Positions 9,469-17,890 of a stretch of DNA of 64,000 nucleotides are shown one piece after another. The position numbers were made by a program, and so were the translations under genes. Each line of letters begins with the position of its first letter. Position 1 is the first letter of the stretch. The notes below the pieces were generated by a model that was not told the origin of the DNA, did not search any database, and worked only from the letters and a program-made list of their open reading frames with translations. Origin of the DNA: Rivularia sp. PCC 7116. Lineage in GTDB: Bacteria; Cyanobacteriota; Cyanobacteriia; Cyanobacteriales; Nostocaceae. Where the stretch lies: assembly GCF_000316665.1 (NCBI RefSeq), contig NC_019678.1, positions 4,092,001-4,156,000 on the forward strand, given 5' to 3'.

Positions 9469-10266
9469 GTGAAACGAAAATTAGTTTTTGTTATTCCTCT
9501 ATTCCTGTTTGCCTTGATTGCTGGCTGTCAACTTCTTTTAAAGCAACCAGTCAGCCCTCATTTAGTAATGGGAAATCCTAGTAATGCAGGAAGTAATCCC
9601 AATAACTATTTGATAATAAAACCTCAATACGCTTTATCATACAGTCGCGAACGAGGTACTCCAAATTGGGTATCTTGGCAGCTTAATCGAAGTTGGCTGG
9701 GGGATATTGAACGTCAAGACGATTTTCGTCCCGATGATTCTCTACCGCCGGATTGGTATCGCGTCAAGCCAAGCGATTATACTCGTAGCGGTTACGACAG
9801 GGGACATATGGTTCCTTCTGCTGACAGAACATCCAGCGTAAAGGATAATTCTGCAACTTTCTTAATGACCAATATTGTGCCGCAAACTCCCGACAATAAT
9901 CGCGGTGCATGGCGAGATTTAGAAGAATATTGTCGGTATTTAGTCAAGCAAGGAAAAGAACTTTATATTATTGCCGGTGTTGACGGTAACTCCAGAAGAA
10001 TTGGTAGGAAAAAAGAAGTTATCGCACCTTCGTATACCTGGAAGGTGATTGTAGTTTTAGATAAACCGGGAGCAGGTATAGGAGAAATATCTAAAAATAC
10101 AAGAGTTATTGCTGTGAATGTAACTAATCGTCAAAATACCAGCGATAATTGGGAAAGATATGTAGTCTCAGTGGATGAGATAGAAGCCAAAACAGGTTAC
10201 AACTTTTTGACTCAATTACCCGAATCTATTCAGCAAGTAATTGAAAGTAAAGTTGATAGAAGGTAA
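9469..10266 (+). CDS. nucA: NucA-like DNA/RNA non-specific endonuclease, exported (lipoprotein-like)
   Basis: 265 residues from GTG 9469. Residues 1-20 form a signal sequence ending in a lipobox-like LIAGC (Cys20), so the enzyme is exported and possibly lipid-anchored. The beta-beta-alpha-metal nuclease domain covers about 45-255. DRGH at 110-113 holds catalytic His113. Asn144 (TPDNNR) and Glu152 (DLEEYC) have the same spacing as His124, Asn155 and Glu163 of Anabaena NucA. The activity is Mg2+/Mn2+-dependent cleavage of DNA and RNA. The convergent gene 56 bp downstream encodes the specific inhibitor NuiA. The preference for lipoprotein over ordinary signal-peptide cleavage is inference. Confidence 0.92.
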   Translation: MKRKLVFVIPLFLFALIAGCQLLLKQPVSPHLVMGNPSNAGSNPNNYLIIKPQYALSYSRERGTPNWVSWQLNRSWLGDIERQDDFRPDDSLPPDWYRVKPSDYTRSGYDRGHMVPSADRTSSVKDNSATFLMTNIVPQTPDNNRGAWRDLEEYCRYLVKQGKELYIIAGVDGNSRRIGRKKEVIAPSYTWKVIVVLDKPGAGIGEISKNTRVIAVNVTNRQNTSDNWERYVVSVDEIEAKTGYNFLTQLPESIQQVIESKVDRR

Positions 10267-10290
10267 TTGGTAATTGGGAATTGGGCATTG
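10263..10290. repeat. AATTGGGAATTGGGCATTG tract
   Basis: Low-complexity tract of the CCCAATTCCC family, overlapping the nucA stop codon region and lying between two convergent genes. Confidence 0.5.
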
Positions 10291-10322
10291 ATAAATAACA
10301 ACTAACAACTAACAACTAATCG

Positions 10323-10733
10323 TTAAGTTTCTACAGCTTTTGTTGACAAACCAAGCCAATCCCCGGTTTTTAACTGCCCGACAATATAAACATCAATTTC
10401 AACGTCACCAATTTTATAGACTTGGATATTGTCTAAATTTTGCTTTAATGTTTCTACAAGGGCTTGGTATTTTTTAGCAATTTCCCTTTCTTCGGAGTCG
10501 TACCAGTCTTTTTCGGCTGTTGCTCGTTGAAAAAACTTTTCCATATCTATAACTTTGACAGGAGCATCCAGAGAATGGTTAGTTTTTTGGAGCAAATTTT
10601 TGGTGTTTACTTCTTCTAATTCTTGATTTGACCATGTAAAAGTGTCAAAAGGATAGTCAGATTCGCTCATCCAGACTAAATCTTGAGAAAGCGACTTAAT
10701 TTTTTTGGGAATATCAAATTCGTTACTGTTCAT
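10323..10733 (-). CDS. nuiA: NuiA-like nuclease inhibitor
   Basis: 136 residues, one more than Anabaena NuiA, and recognisably the same protein along its length: LVWMSESDYPFDTF, LDAPVKVIDMEKFF, ATAEKDWYD, GDVEIDVYIVGQ and the C-terminal STKAVET. From memory, the NuiA residues most important for binding NucA are Glu24, Trp76 and the C-terminal Thr135; here Glu24, Trp77 and Thr136 occupy those places. No signal peptide, so it is cytoplasmic and would neutralise nuclease that fails to leave the cell. It is convergent with the nuclease gene. Confidence 0.93.
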   Translation of the reverse strand: MNSNEFDIPKKIKSLSQDLVWMSESDYPFDTFTWSNQELEEVNTKNLLQKTNHSLDAPVKVIDMEKFFQRATAEKDWYDSEEREIAKKYQALVETLKQNLDNIQVYKIGDVEIDVYIVGQLKTGDWLGLSTKAVET

Positions 10734-10795
10734 GATTTAATCAGGTTAAAGGTTAAAGTCCAAAGCTCAAAGTTATAACTTTTAACTAATTAAAA

Positions 10796-10978
10796 TTACT
10801 TTTTTTTGGCTTTCCAAGTTCCACCATAAACATAAAATGGGTTGTTTTGACTAATTTGTTGCCAACATTGGGGACATACAAAAACCCAATCGCCATCTTC
10901 AAGGTATTTTACTCGGTACAAAATTGCTCCAGCTTGATTGCATAGAGAGCAAAATTTATTACGTGACTGACGCGCCAT
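10796..10978 (-). CDS. Small zinc-ribbon protein (60 aa)
   Basis: 60 residues with two Cys pairs: Cys10-x2-Cys13 (FCSLCNQ) and Cys35-x2-Cys38 (VCPQCWQ), separated by 21 residues. This is a single zinc ribbon. The ends are basic (MARQSRNK, KAKKK), which suggests nucleic-acid or ribosome contact. It is 62 bp upstream of nuiA on the same strand and may be co-transcribed with it. Function unknown. Confidence 0.7.
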   Translation of the reverse strand: MARQSRNKFCSLCNQAGAILYRVKYLEDGDWVFVCPQCWQQISQNNPFYVYGGTWKAKKK

Positions 10979-11123
10979 TGATTCATCCTTACTAGATTTT
11001 TAGAAAATTTTGACCTACTGTTTTACACTATTTTCAATATAGTAGGTGGTTTTTTCCTAGATGAAGCGCTTAGTGTTTTACTTTCAGCTGAACCATTCTT
11101 TTTGCACTTTAGATAGATTTTAA

Positions 11124-11158
11124 ATAAAAAAGAATCGATGCGGTTAAACCACATCGAT
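11124..11158 (-). terminator. Rho-independent terminator of the PIN/TRAM gene
   Basis: Read on the minus strand, ATCGATG-T-GGTTTAACC-G-CATCGAT forms a stem (11134-11158), followed by a run of T (A-run at 11126-11131 on the plus strand). It begins about 40 nt after the stop codon of the PIN/TRAM gene. Confidence 0.75.
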
Positions 11159-11199
11159 CTATAGATGAAAACGAAAATATTGAAACAATCTTCAAATAT

Positions 11200-12276
11200 T
11201 CATGCAAAAGCAGAAGCTTGGGGTTTTGCAAAAATCATTCTACCGGCTGAAGTCTGCAATGAACTGGTAACAATAACTCGTACTTCACCACCAACAAAAT
11301 GACTTCCTTCTTCAACGACTACCATCGTACCGTCATCTAAATAGCCGATACCTTGGCTGGGTTCTTTACCTTCTTTGAGGATTTTCAAGTCTATGTTATC
11401 CCCTGGTAAATAATTCGGACGCACTGCATTTACCAAATCGTTAACATTCAATACTGGCACTTTCTGCACGCTAGCAACTTTCGATAAATTGTAATCGTTA
11501 GTTAATAGAGTGGCGCTGATTTCCTGAGCAAATCTGACTAATTTAGCATCTACCGTCGCAATCTCTTCATAATCAAGGGAGTTGATCACAATGCGTTCGG
11601 AATAAGATTTCTTAATTCGGTTAAGAATCTCTAATCCTCGCCTTCCCCTGACTCGCTTTTGATCTTTGCTAGCATCAGCGACTTGCTGCAACTCTAGCAG
11701 AATAAATTGCGGTACAATTATTTGTCCTTCTAAAAAGCCAGTATCTAGCAGCGTTTCAATACGACCATCGATGATGCAGCTGGTATCTAAAACTTTGGTA
11801 GTCGCGGGCTTAAGTGTCCCTTCGGCTACCATTGTCTCTACCGTGTTCGGGTTAATTAATCGTAACAAACCCCGTCCGTGAGTATCCGCTAAATTCATGC
11901 CAGTATATGCCAGAGTGATACTGCCCATAACGGCGACTAATGGCTTGATGAAGCTAAAATCTTCGGGGATCGGTAGTAAGAATAAGGGCGCTAACATTAA
12001 ATTAGCTACCAACAATCCAATTACTAAACCAATTGAACGTGTGAGAATAACTTCGAGGGGCATGTCTCGGACTTGCGCTTCTAAACGGCGATATCCGGTT
12101 TGGACTCGCAGCCCGATCGCGCCACCGATAATAGCTGTAAAAGCAGCAAACACTAAGCGCAAGGCATCTAGATTGCTTACATTATTTAGCGTACCTTCAG
12201 GTAGCAAATCGGTTGCGTAGTAACCTATCCCCGTTGCTGCTAGGACGAATGAGAAAATTATAATAGCGTCAAACAT
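11200..12276 (-). CDS. PIN/TRAM-domain membrane protein (YacL-like)
   Basis: 358 residues from the ATG at 12276 (MFDAIIIFSFVLAATG); an in-frame ATG at 12303 would add nine polar residues. There are four membrane segments at about 2-20, 40-58, 80-102 and 110-128. A PIN nuclease domain covers about 160-280, with the acidic residues of VLDTSCIIDGR (Asp164, Asp170), the QQVADASKDQKRVRGRRGLE segment and LLTNDYNLS. A C-terminal TRAM RNA-binding domain covers about 295-355 (GDNIDLKILKEGKEPSQGIG). The architecture equals Bacillus YacL and is highly conserved in cyanobacteria. Probably a membrane-tethered RNase; the target RNA is unknown. Confidence 0.88.
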   Translation of the reverse strand: MFDAIIIFSFVLAATGIGYYATDLLPEGTLNNVSNLDALRLVFAAFTAIIGGAIGLRVQTGYRRLEAQVRDMPLEVILTRSIGLVIGLLVANLMLAPLFLLPIPEDFSFIKPLVAVMGSITLAYTGMNLADTHGRGLLRLINPNTVETMVAEGTLKPATTKVLDTSCIIDGRIETLLDTGFLEGQIIVPQFILLELQQVADASKDQKRVRGRRGLEILNRIKKSYSERIVINSLDYEEIATVDAKLVRFAQEISATLLTNDYNLSKVASVQKVPVLNVNDLVNAVRPNYLPGDNIDLKILKEGKEPSQGIGYLDDGTMVVVEEGSHFVGGEVRVIVTSSLQTSAGRMIFAKPQASAFA

Positions 12277-12529
12277 GATTGTGTTGTTTTCCTGCAACTG
12301 CATTACCTGATGTAATCAAGTAATTTTGTATGTAATCGGGTTAAAAATCTTAAAAATATTTGCAGTTAACCTACAGGCTGAAGGTAAAGCATCTGCAATT
12401 ATTATAACCAAATATTCCCAGCTTTTTTATTCTGCTTATATTGTTGTAAAACCATACAAAAATGTATATTTCTCATTAATTTTTACTATTTCTAATTCAT
12501 TTGTAATTTAAATTAAATTGTCTCTCATA

Positions 12530-13717
12530 ATGCCCAATAATCTTGCTAATTCAATCACTTCCAGCCTTCCTAGTGCAGCCTACATACACATTCCTTTCTG
12601 TCGGCGACGCTGCTTTTATTGTGATTTTCCCATATATGTGGTAGGAAACACAATCAGAGGTGAACAATCTGGTGCTATTTCTCAATATGTTGAAGTTTTA
12701 TGTCAAGAAATTGTCACTCTAGAAGTCGATAGCAAATCTTTAGAAACAATTTTTTTTGGTGGTGGTACTCCTTCATTACTTTCGACACAACAATTACAAA
12801 GAATATTAGAAGTTTTAAATGGGAAATTTGGTATTGACAAATTTGCAGAAATTTCGATGGAAATAGATCCCGGTACTTTTGACTCTTACCATTTGCAAGG
12901 ATATACAGATGCAGGTGTAAATCGTATTAGCTTAGGAGTGCAGGCTTTCCAAGAAAAATTATTGCAAGCTTGCGGACGTTATCACAACGTTTCAGACATT
13001 TTTGCTGCTGTCGATTTGATTCATCAAGCTGGGATCGCCAACTTTAGTATAGATTTAATTTCTGGTTTACCCTATCAAACCGAATCAATATGGCAAGAAT
13101 CCTTAGAGCAAGCAATCAACATTGCCCCCGCTCACATATCTATATATGACCTCACAATCGAAGCCGGTACTGCTTTTGGACGTTATTACAAACCAGGCGA
13201 TCGCCCTTTACCAACGGATGAAACAACGGTGAAAATGTACCGGATGGCGCAAGAAATCCTCAGTGAGGCAGGTTACGAACATTATGAAATTTCTAACTAT
13301 GCCAAACCGGGATATCAATGCCGTCATAATCGAGTTTACTGGCAAAACAATCCTTATTACGGTTTTGGCATGGGAGCGGCAAGTTTCTATCAAGGAAAAC
13401 GATTTAGCCGTCCTCGCAAAACCAAAGAATATTATGCTTGGGTAAATGATGGAAGTATAGTTGATTGCGAACTTACTACTTCCCATGAAGCTTTGTTAGA
13501 AACCTTAATGTTAGGTTTGCGTTTGGCAGAAGGTGTAAGTTTGCAAATATTAACAGAAAAATTTGGCGCGGATAAAATTGAGGAAGTGTATCAGGTATTG
13601 CAACCTTATTTCGATAAAGGTTGGGTACAAGTTATTAATGGAAGGTTGCAATTACACGATCCCGATGGATTTTTATTTTCTAACGTAGTGTTAGCAGAAT
13701 TATTTGAAAAACTTTAA
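12530..13717 (+). CDS. hemW: HemW-like radical SAM heme chaperone
   Basis: 395 residues from ATG 12530 (an in-frame TTG lies at 12518). The radical-SAM cluster motif is C24-x3-C28-x2-C31 (FCRRRCFYCDF), followed by FFGGGTPSLL and ISMEIDPGTF, which bind SAM. The C-terminal HemN_C-like domain lies at about 300-395 (LMLGLRLAEGVSLQILTEKF). The usual annotation is oxygen-independent coproporphyrinogen III oxidase. Proteins with the short N-terminus and C-x3-C-x2-C motif belong to the HemW branch, heme-binding chaperones without the oxidase activity. Confidence 0.88.
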   Translation: MPNNLANSITSSLPSAAYIHIPFCRRRCFYCDFPIYVVGNTIRGEQSGAISQYVEVLCQEIVTLEVDSKSLETIFFGGGTPSLLSTQQLQRILEVLNGKFGIDKFAEISMEIDPGTFDSYHLQGYTDAGVNRISLGVQAFQEKLLQACGRYHNVSDIFAAVDLIHQAGIANFSIDLISGLPYQTESIWQESLEQAINIAPAHISIYDLTIEAGTAFGRYYKPGDRPLPTDETTVKMYRMAQEILSEAGYEHYEISNYAKPGYQCRHNRVYWQNNPYYGFGMGAASFYQGKRFSRPRKTKEYYAWVNDGSIVDCELTTSHEALLETLMLGLRLAEGVSLQILTEKFGADKIEEVYQVLQPYFDKGWVQVINGRLQLHDPDGFLFSNVVLAELFEKL

Positions 13718-13952
13718 CCTATTTTAAAAAACTGGTTTATTGTAAATATTATGAGTATAGCCCTACGCCAAGGTAAAGGGTTAAAGGTCAAAGGTCTGGA
13801 TGTTTACGAATTATAGGTTTCAGCCTTTGTTAATCTCCTAATTTAATCACCTAGCGCCGTAAATAAATAATAGGTAATTATTATACTTTAATATACTTAA
13901 AAAGTTAAATTCAAAATCCAAAATCTATGTCAGAATCTACAACTAAAAAATA

Positions 13953-14363
13953 ATGGAACCCTTTGTCAAAAATCTCATCGATATAGCAATCAGTACCTGT
14001 CAACTATTAGCCCTGTTCGTAATTTCTATAGGGCTAATCAAAGGTTTAATTATATTTTTACGAAATGCCTTATCTTTTTCAAACTCAGCTAAAATGTTCC
14101 AAGAAAGCCGGTTACAAATGGGTTACTCGTTTTCTTTAGGATTAAACTTTCTAGTTGGAGGAAGTATTCTCAGAACTACCATAACTCCTAGCTGGGAAGA
14201 TATAGGAAGGTTAGCTGTAATTATTGTGATTCGCACAGTTTTAAATTACTTACTACTACAAAATATACACAAACCCGTAAGAAGAGATAGTTCATTAGCA
14301 TCAGAGAATTATCAAAAATTAAACGATAAATCTTTTATTGAGAACGTGAAAGATAAAATCTAA
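13953..14363 (+). CDS. DUF1622 membrane protein
   Basis: 136 residues with three hydrophobic segments (about 13-38, 66-76 and 86-102) and the family-typical stretches LGLNFLVGGSILRTTITPSW and RLAVIIVIRTVLNYLLLQ. The C-terminus is charged and probably cytoplasmic. Integral membrane protein of unknown function. It stands alone between hemW and the convergent universal stress gene, with TA-rich heptamer repeats downstream (14416-14466). Confidence 0.8.
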   Translation: MEPFVKNLIDIAISTCQLLALFVISIGLIKGLIIFLRNALSFSNSAKMFQESRLQMGYSFSLGLNFLVGGSILRTTITPSWEDIGRLAVIIVIRTVLNYLLLQNIHKPVRRDSSLASENYQKLNDKSFIENVKDKI

Positions 14364-14470
14364 TTTTTTTTAAATAAGGGAATAGAGATAGGAAATGGGG
14401 AGAAATTAATTATTTACTCGCTACTAGCTACTAGCTACTCCTAACTCTTAATTCCTAACTCCTAACTTAC

Positions 14471-14881
14471 CTACGGTATAATCAGCACCGGACAGGGAGA
14501 AAGATTAATTACCCGGTTAGTAACGCTATCGTGAGAACCTTCATCGGTTAATCCCAATCCACGACAGCCCATAACTATTAAACTGGCTTTAATTTCATCA
14601 GCCACATCACAAATTACGAAAGCAGGTTTACCTTCCTTTTCAAGAATCGACGCTTCTATTCCCTGACTAGAAAAAAAAGCTTGACCATCTTGAAGTAATT
14701 TTTCAACCTTTTGTGGCGATTTCATCGCATCATCATCTTTTGATTCTGACACATCAGATTCTTCCACCACGCTCAGCAAGATCAAGCTGCTTTGATGAAT
14801 CTGTACTAACCCAGCCACAACCTCCGCAGCCTCCCGTGCTTCTCGACTTTGATCTACTGGAAAAAGAATTGTTTTGAACAT
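14471..14881 (-). CDS. Universal stress protein (UspA family)
   Basis: 136 residues from ATG 14881 (MFKTILFPVDQSREA). A strong AGGGGA ribosome-binding site precedes this ATG; a longer frame running to 15109 would overlap pgk and is rejected. Usp fold with VDQS in the first loop and MGCRG near the end. The ATP-binding pattern G-x2-G-x9-G(S/T) is incomplete: after GCRG and nine residues comes DS, not GS, so nucleotide binding is uncertain. It is divergent from pgk with 88 bp between starts. Confidence 0.88.
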   Translation of the reverse strand: MFKTILFPVDQSREAREAAEVVAGLVQIHQSSLILLSVVEESDVSESKDDDAMKSPQKVEKLLQDGQAFFSSQGIEASILEKEGKPAFVICDVADEIKASLIVMGCRGLGLTDEGSHDSVTNRVINLSPCPVLIIP

Positions 14882-14969
14882 CGGATTCCCCTGTGACACC
14901 GAAACTCTGTAAAATCTTGATAGTTCTACTTCAAAACAATAACAAAAAGGCGATCGGGAGAGCTTGATT

Positions 14970-16175
14970 ATGGCGAAAAAAACTTTAGCAAATTTGTCTA
15001 AAACCGACTTACAAGGTAAACGCGCTTTAGTGCGGGCTGATTTTAACGTACCTTTGGATGATGCAGGTAACATTACAGACGACACCCGCATTAGAGCAGC
15101 TTTACCCACAATTCAAGACTTAATTAGCAAAGAAGCCAAAGTAATTTTAACCAGTCATTTCGGAAGACCAAAGGGCGAAGTTAAAGATAAACTACGTTTA
15201 ACTCCAGTTGCTAAACGTCTTTCTGAGTTGCTGGGTAAAGATGTTGCAAAATGTGACGACTGTATTGGTGATGAAGTTACCAATAAAGTCGGGGCACTGC
15301 AAAATGGAGACGTGCTGTTATTAGAAAACGTGCGCTTCTATAGTGAAGAAGAAAAAAATGACCCCGAATTTGCGAAAAAATTAGCTTCTAATGCCGATTT
15401 ATACGTAAATGATGCTTTTGGTACTGCACACCGCGCTCATGCTTCCACCGAAGGTGTAACTCGCTATTTGAGTCCTTCTATTGCTGGATATTTAATTGAG
15501 AAGGAATTACAGTATTTACAAAATGCTATCGAAAATCCCCAGCGTCCTTTAGCTGCAATCATTGGTGGTTCTAAAGTTTCCAGCAAAATCGGTGTAATTG
15601 AAACTTTACTTGACAAGTGCGACAAATTAATAATCGGTGGTGGAATGATTTTCACATTCTACAAAGCCCGTGGTTTGAATGTTGGTAAGTCTTTGGTAGA
15701 AGAAGACAAATTAGAATTAGCAAAGACTTTGGAAGCTAAAGCTAAAGAAAAAGGTGTAGAGCTATTGTTACCTACCGATGTAGTTGTAGCCGATAACTTT
15801 GCTGCTGATGCTAATTCTCAAACTGTCAGCATCGAAAATATTCCCGATGGTTGGATGGGTTTAGATATTGGCCCCGATGCCGTTAAAACGTTCCAAGAAG
15901 CTCTTGGCGACTGTAAATCAGTAATTTGGAACGGTCCTATGGGTGTATTTGAATTCGATAAATTTGCTGTTGGTACCGAAGCAATTGCTCGTACTTTAGC
16001 CGATTTGAGCAAGAAAGGTGCTACTACCATTATCGGTGGTGGTGACTCCGTTGCAGCCGTAGAAAAAGTTGGTTTAGCCGAGCAAATGAGCCATATTTCT
16101 ACTGGTGGTGGTGCTAGCTTAGAACTACTTGAAGGTAAGACTTTACCTGGTATTGCAGCATTGAATGATGCTTAA
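14970..16175 (+). CDS. pgk: Phosphoglycerate kinase
   Basis: 401 residues from ATG 14970 with GGGAG nine bases upstream; the in-frame TTG at 14964 is not needed. The signature [12 protein letters not shown], substrate-binding [11 protein letters not shown] and SHFGRPKG, hinge [12 protein letters not shown] and nucleotide-loop [15 protein letters not shown] are all present. It interconverts 1,3-bisphosphoglycerate plus ADP and 3-phosphoglycerate plus ATP, running toward ATP use in the Calvin cycle and toward ATP synthesis in glycolysis. Single gene, full length. Confidence 0.97.
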   Translation: MAKKTLANLSKTDLQGKRALVRADFNVPLDDAGNITDDTRIRAALPTIQDLISKEAKVILTSHFGRPKGEVKDKLRLTPVAKRLSELLGKDVAKCDDCIGDEVTNKVGALQNGDVLLLENVRFYSEEEKNDPEFAKKLASNADLYVNDAFGTAHRAHASTEGVTRYLSPSIAGYLIEKELQYLQNAIENPQRPLAAIIGGSKVSSKIGVIETLLDKCDKLIIGGGMIFTFYKARGLNVGKSLVEEDKLELAKTLEAKAKEKGVELLLPTDVVVADNFAADANSQTVSIENIPDGWMGLDIGPDAVKTFQEALGDCKSVIWNGPMGVFEFDKFAVGTEAIARTLADLSKKGATTIIGGGDSVAAVEKVGLAEQMSHISTGGGASLELLEGKTLPGIAALNDA

Positions 16176-16194
16176 TTAGTTTTTAGTTTTTAGT

Positions 16195-16316
16195 AGGACT
16201 TACGCAACTGGCACATTTATGCTGTAGGGTGCTTGTACACAGATTAATTGTTAAGGGAATAATAAAGCAATCAGTGTACGGCACCACCCGAGTTGTGTGA
16301 TGCTTGCGTAAGTCCT
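16195..16316. repeat. MITE-like element with 12-bp terminal inverted repeats
   Basis: AGGACTTACGCA at 16195-16206 and its exact reverse complement TGCGTAAGTCCT at 16305-16316 bound 122 bp of non-coding sequence. The shape matches short non-autonomous palindromic elements frequent in cyanobacteria. TTAGTTTTTAGT-type repeats flank it. It lies 19 bp after the pgk stop. Confidence 0.75.
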
Positions 16317-16513
16317 GTTTAGTTGTTAGTGGTTAGTGGTTAGTAGTTAGTTTTTAATTAACTATTAACTGTAGTTTCTAACTCTTTACTAACAAAAAAT
16401 CTTGTGGAGTGGCTCAGTTTGGGGGAAGATGTTCTTGCTCCCAACTTAGTCACATCCTTCGGATAAACGTGGCATCTTTGCCCGCCCGTGATTATGAATA
16501 ATTATAAAAATCA

Positions 16514-17137
16514 ATGCAGCCAAAATGGTTAGAGTGGGCGCAAAAAATTCAAGCTATTGCTCAAAAAGGTCTACTTTATAACAAAAATCCGTATCAAATC
16601 GAAGATTATAAATTATTACGTAATATTGCATCGGAAATTATCTCAACTCATACTCAAATTGACCAAAGCGAAATATTAGATTTATTAGTTAAAGAAATTG
16701 GGTATCCCACACCTAAAGTTGCTGTAAGCAGTGCGGTATTTCAAGAAAATAAAATATTGTTGGTGAAACAACGTTCTGATGGATTTTGGTCTTTACCGGG
16801 TGGATTTACAGAAGTTGGAGAATCTCCGGGAGAAGTGGCAGTTAGAGAAACTTTTGAAGAATCGGGATATCAAACTAAACCGATTAAATTATTGTCTGTT
16901 TACGACAATAACAATAACAAGCACGGACATACACCTTTTCCCTACGGTTTATATAAGTTGTGTTTTCAGTGTGAAATTATTGGTGGAAAAGCAACAACCA
17001 GTATTGAAACCGAAGAAGTAGGATTTTTTGCTGAAGATAATATTCCGCCACTATCTATTAACAGGGTAACAACATCACAAATTACTCGATTATTTGAGCA
17101 TTATCGCAACCCAGATTTACCGACGGATTTTGATTGA
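16514..17137 (+). CDS. NUDIX hydrolase with N-terminal Nudt_N-type domain
   Basis: 207 residues. Residues 1-62 form a helical N-terminal domain like that of ADP-ribose/NDP-X hydrolases (WLEWAQKIQAIAQKGLLY). Residues 68-200 are the NUDIX fold with an intact box at 97-119 (GFTEVGESPGEVAVRETFEE, G-x5-E-x7-RE-x2-EE-x-G) that binds the metal at the pyrophosphate. Likely substrates are nucleoside diphosphates linked to another group; the exact one cannot be read. A broken partial copy of this gene starts 25 bp after its stop. Confidence 0.88.
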   Translation: MQPKWLEWAQKIQAIAQKGLLYNKNPYQIEDYKLLRNIASEIISTHTQIDQSEILDLLVKEIGYPTPKVAVSSAVFQENKILLVKQRSDGFWSLPGGFTEVGESPGEVAVRETFEESGYQTKPIKLLSVYDNNNNKHGHTPFPYGLYKLCFQCEIIGGKATTSIETEEVGFFAEDNIPPLSINRVTTSQITRLFEHYRNPDLPTDFD

Positions 17138-17162
17138 TTGTCTTCATAGAGCAAATTAACTA

Positions 17163-17398
17163 ATGTAGCCAAAATGGCTAGAATAGGCGCAAAAAATTCA
17201 AGCTACTGCTCAAAATAGCTATTCTTTCAATGCCAACTTGTCGGAGGTTCAGCTTCCACAAGCATCGAAACAGAAGATGTAGGTTTTTTCGCGGAAGATA
17301 ATATTCCGCAATTGTCGTTAGGGCGTATCTTACCGAATCAAATTACCTGGCTGTTTAAACATTATCGCAATCCAGATTTAGCAGCAGACCTTGATTAA
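17163..17398 (+). pseudogene. Decayed partial duplicate of the adjacent NUDIX gene
   Basis: From ATG 17163 the sequence matches the start of the NUDIX gene (MQPKWLEWAQKIQAIAQ) but has stop codons at codons 2 and 8. After about 60 bp it jumps to sequence matching the last third of the gene: FQCQLVGGSASTSIETEDVG to HYRNPDLAADLD-stop, against FQCEIIGGKATTSIETEEVG to HYRNPDLPTDFD. The middle, including the whole NUDIX box, is missing. This is an old tandem duplication with a deletion of about 390 bp. Confidence 0.88.
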
Positions 17399-17890
17399 TC
17401 TACTTTCAGAGAAAAATTCTTTATCTCTATATATAATTCAATAAATATACTCTATCAAAAGTAATATAAATTGGATGAACTATTACTTTTGATAGATAAG
17501 CTAAGCATAGAAGCCTGAGATATTTGTATACGGGTTATAAATTAACTCAAAATCCATAAAAACAACTTAGCGTTCTTGATTATTTAAGAGTGCTAACTTT
17601 TGCTATGGCTTGGTTAGTATGGCAGTCAAAATATAATCTTAGTTGTCTAAAGGTAGTTATCCCTAGAGTCATAATGAATTAATTATACCAATAAAGTAAT
17701 TAATTCGTAATTTTAGGTAGCTATTATTTTAGATAATTTTCATGCTGTATAACCTTTTCATGTCTATACAAGATTTGCAAAATCTAAGTATAGATTGATG
17801 TAGTTTAATTTCAATTTTTTTCGTAAAGGTAATCGAACAAAGTTAATTTGATTCGATAAGATATTGCTTGCTTCAAATAAAAGGAGAAAC
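17399..17890. other. Intergenic region before the beta-helix gene
   Basis: 492 bp, AT-rich. It contains the 16-bp hairpin listed at 17451-17496. AAGGAG at 17881-17886 is the ribosome-binding site of the next gene. No ORF or clear promoter elements otherwise. Confidence 0.5.
17451..17496. repeat. Perfect 16-bp inverted repeat
   Basis: TCTATCAAAAGTAATA (17451-17466) and TATTACTTTTGATAGA (17481-17496) are exact reverse complements around a 14-nt loop. No T-run follows, so it is not a standard terminator. It could be a processing/stability hairpin, a protein-binding palindrome or a small palindromic element. Confidence 0.7.

Noticed and set aside
12326-12511. 61-residue frame between the PIN/TRAM gene and hemW
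   Set aside because: AT-rich intergenic DNA, no ribosome-binding site, no recognisable protein features.
14882-15109. Longer N-terminus of the universal stress protein
   Set aside because: It would overlap pgk on the other strand; the ATG at 14881 has a strong AGGGGA site and matches the family start.
16391-16500. Possible tRNA-like or structured RNA after the MITE (GTGGAGTGGCTCAGTTTGGG)
   Set aside because: No cloverleaf, no T-loop consensus and no matching acceptor stem could be formed.
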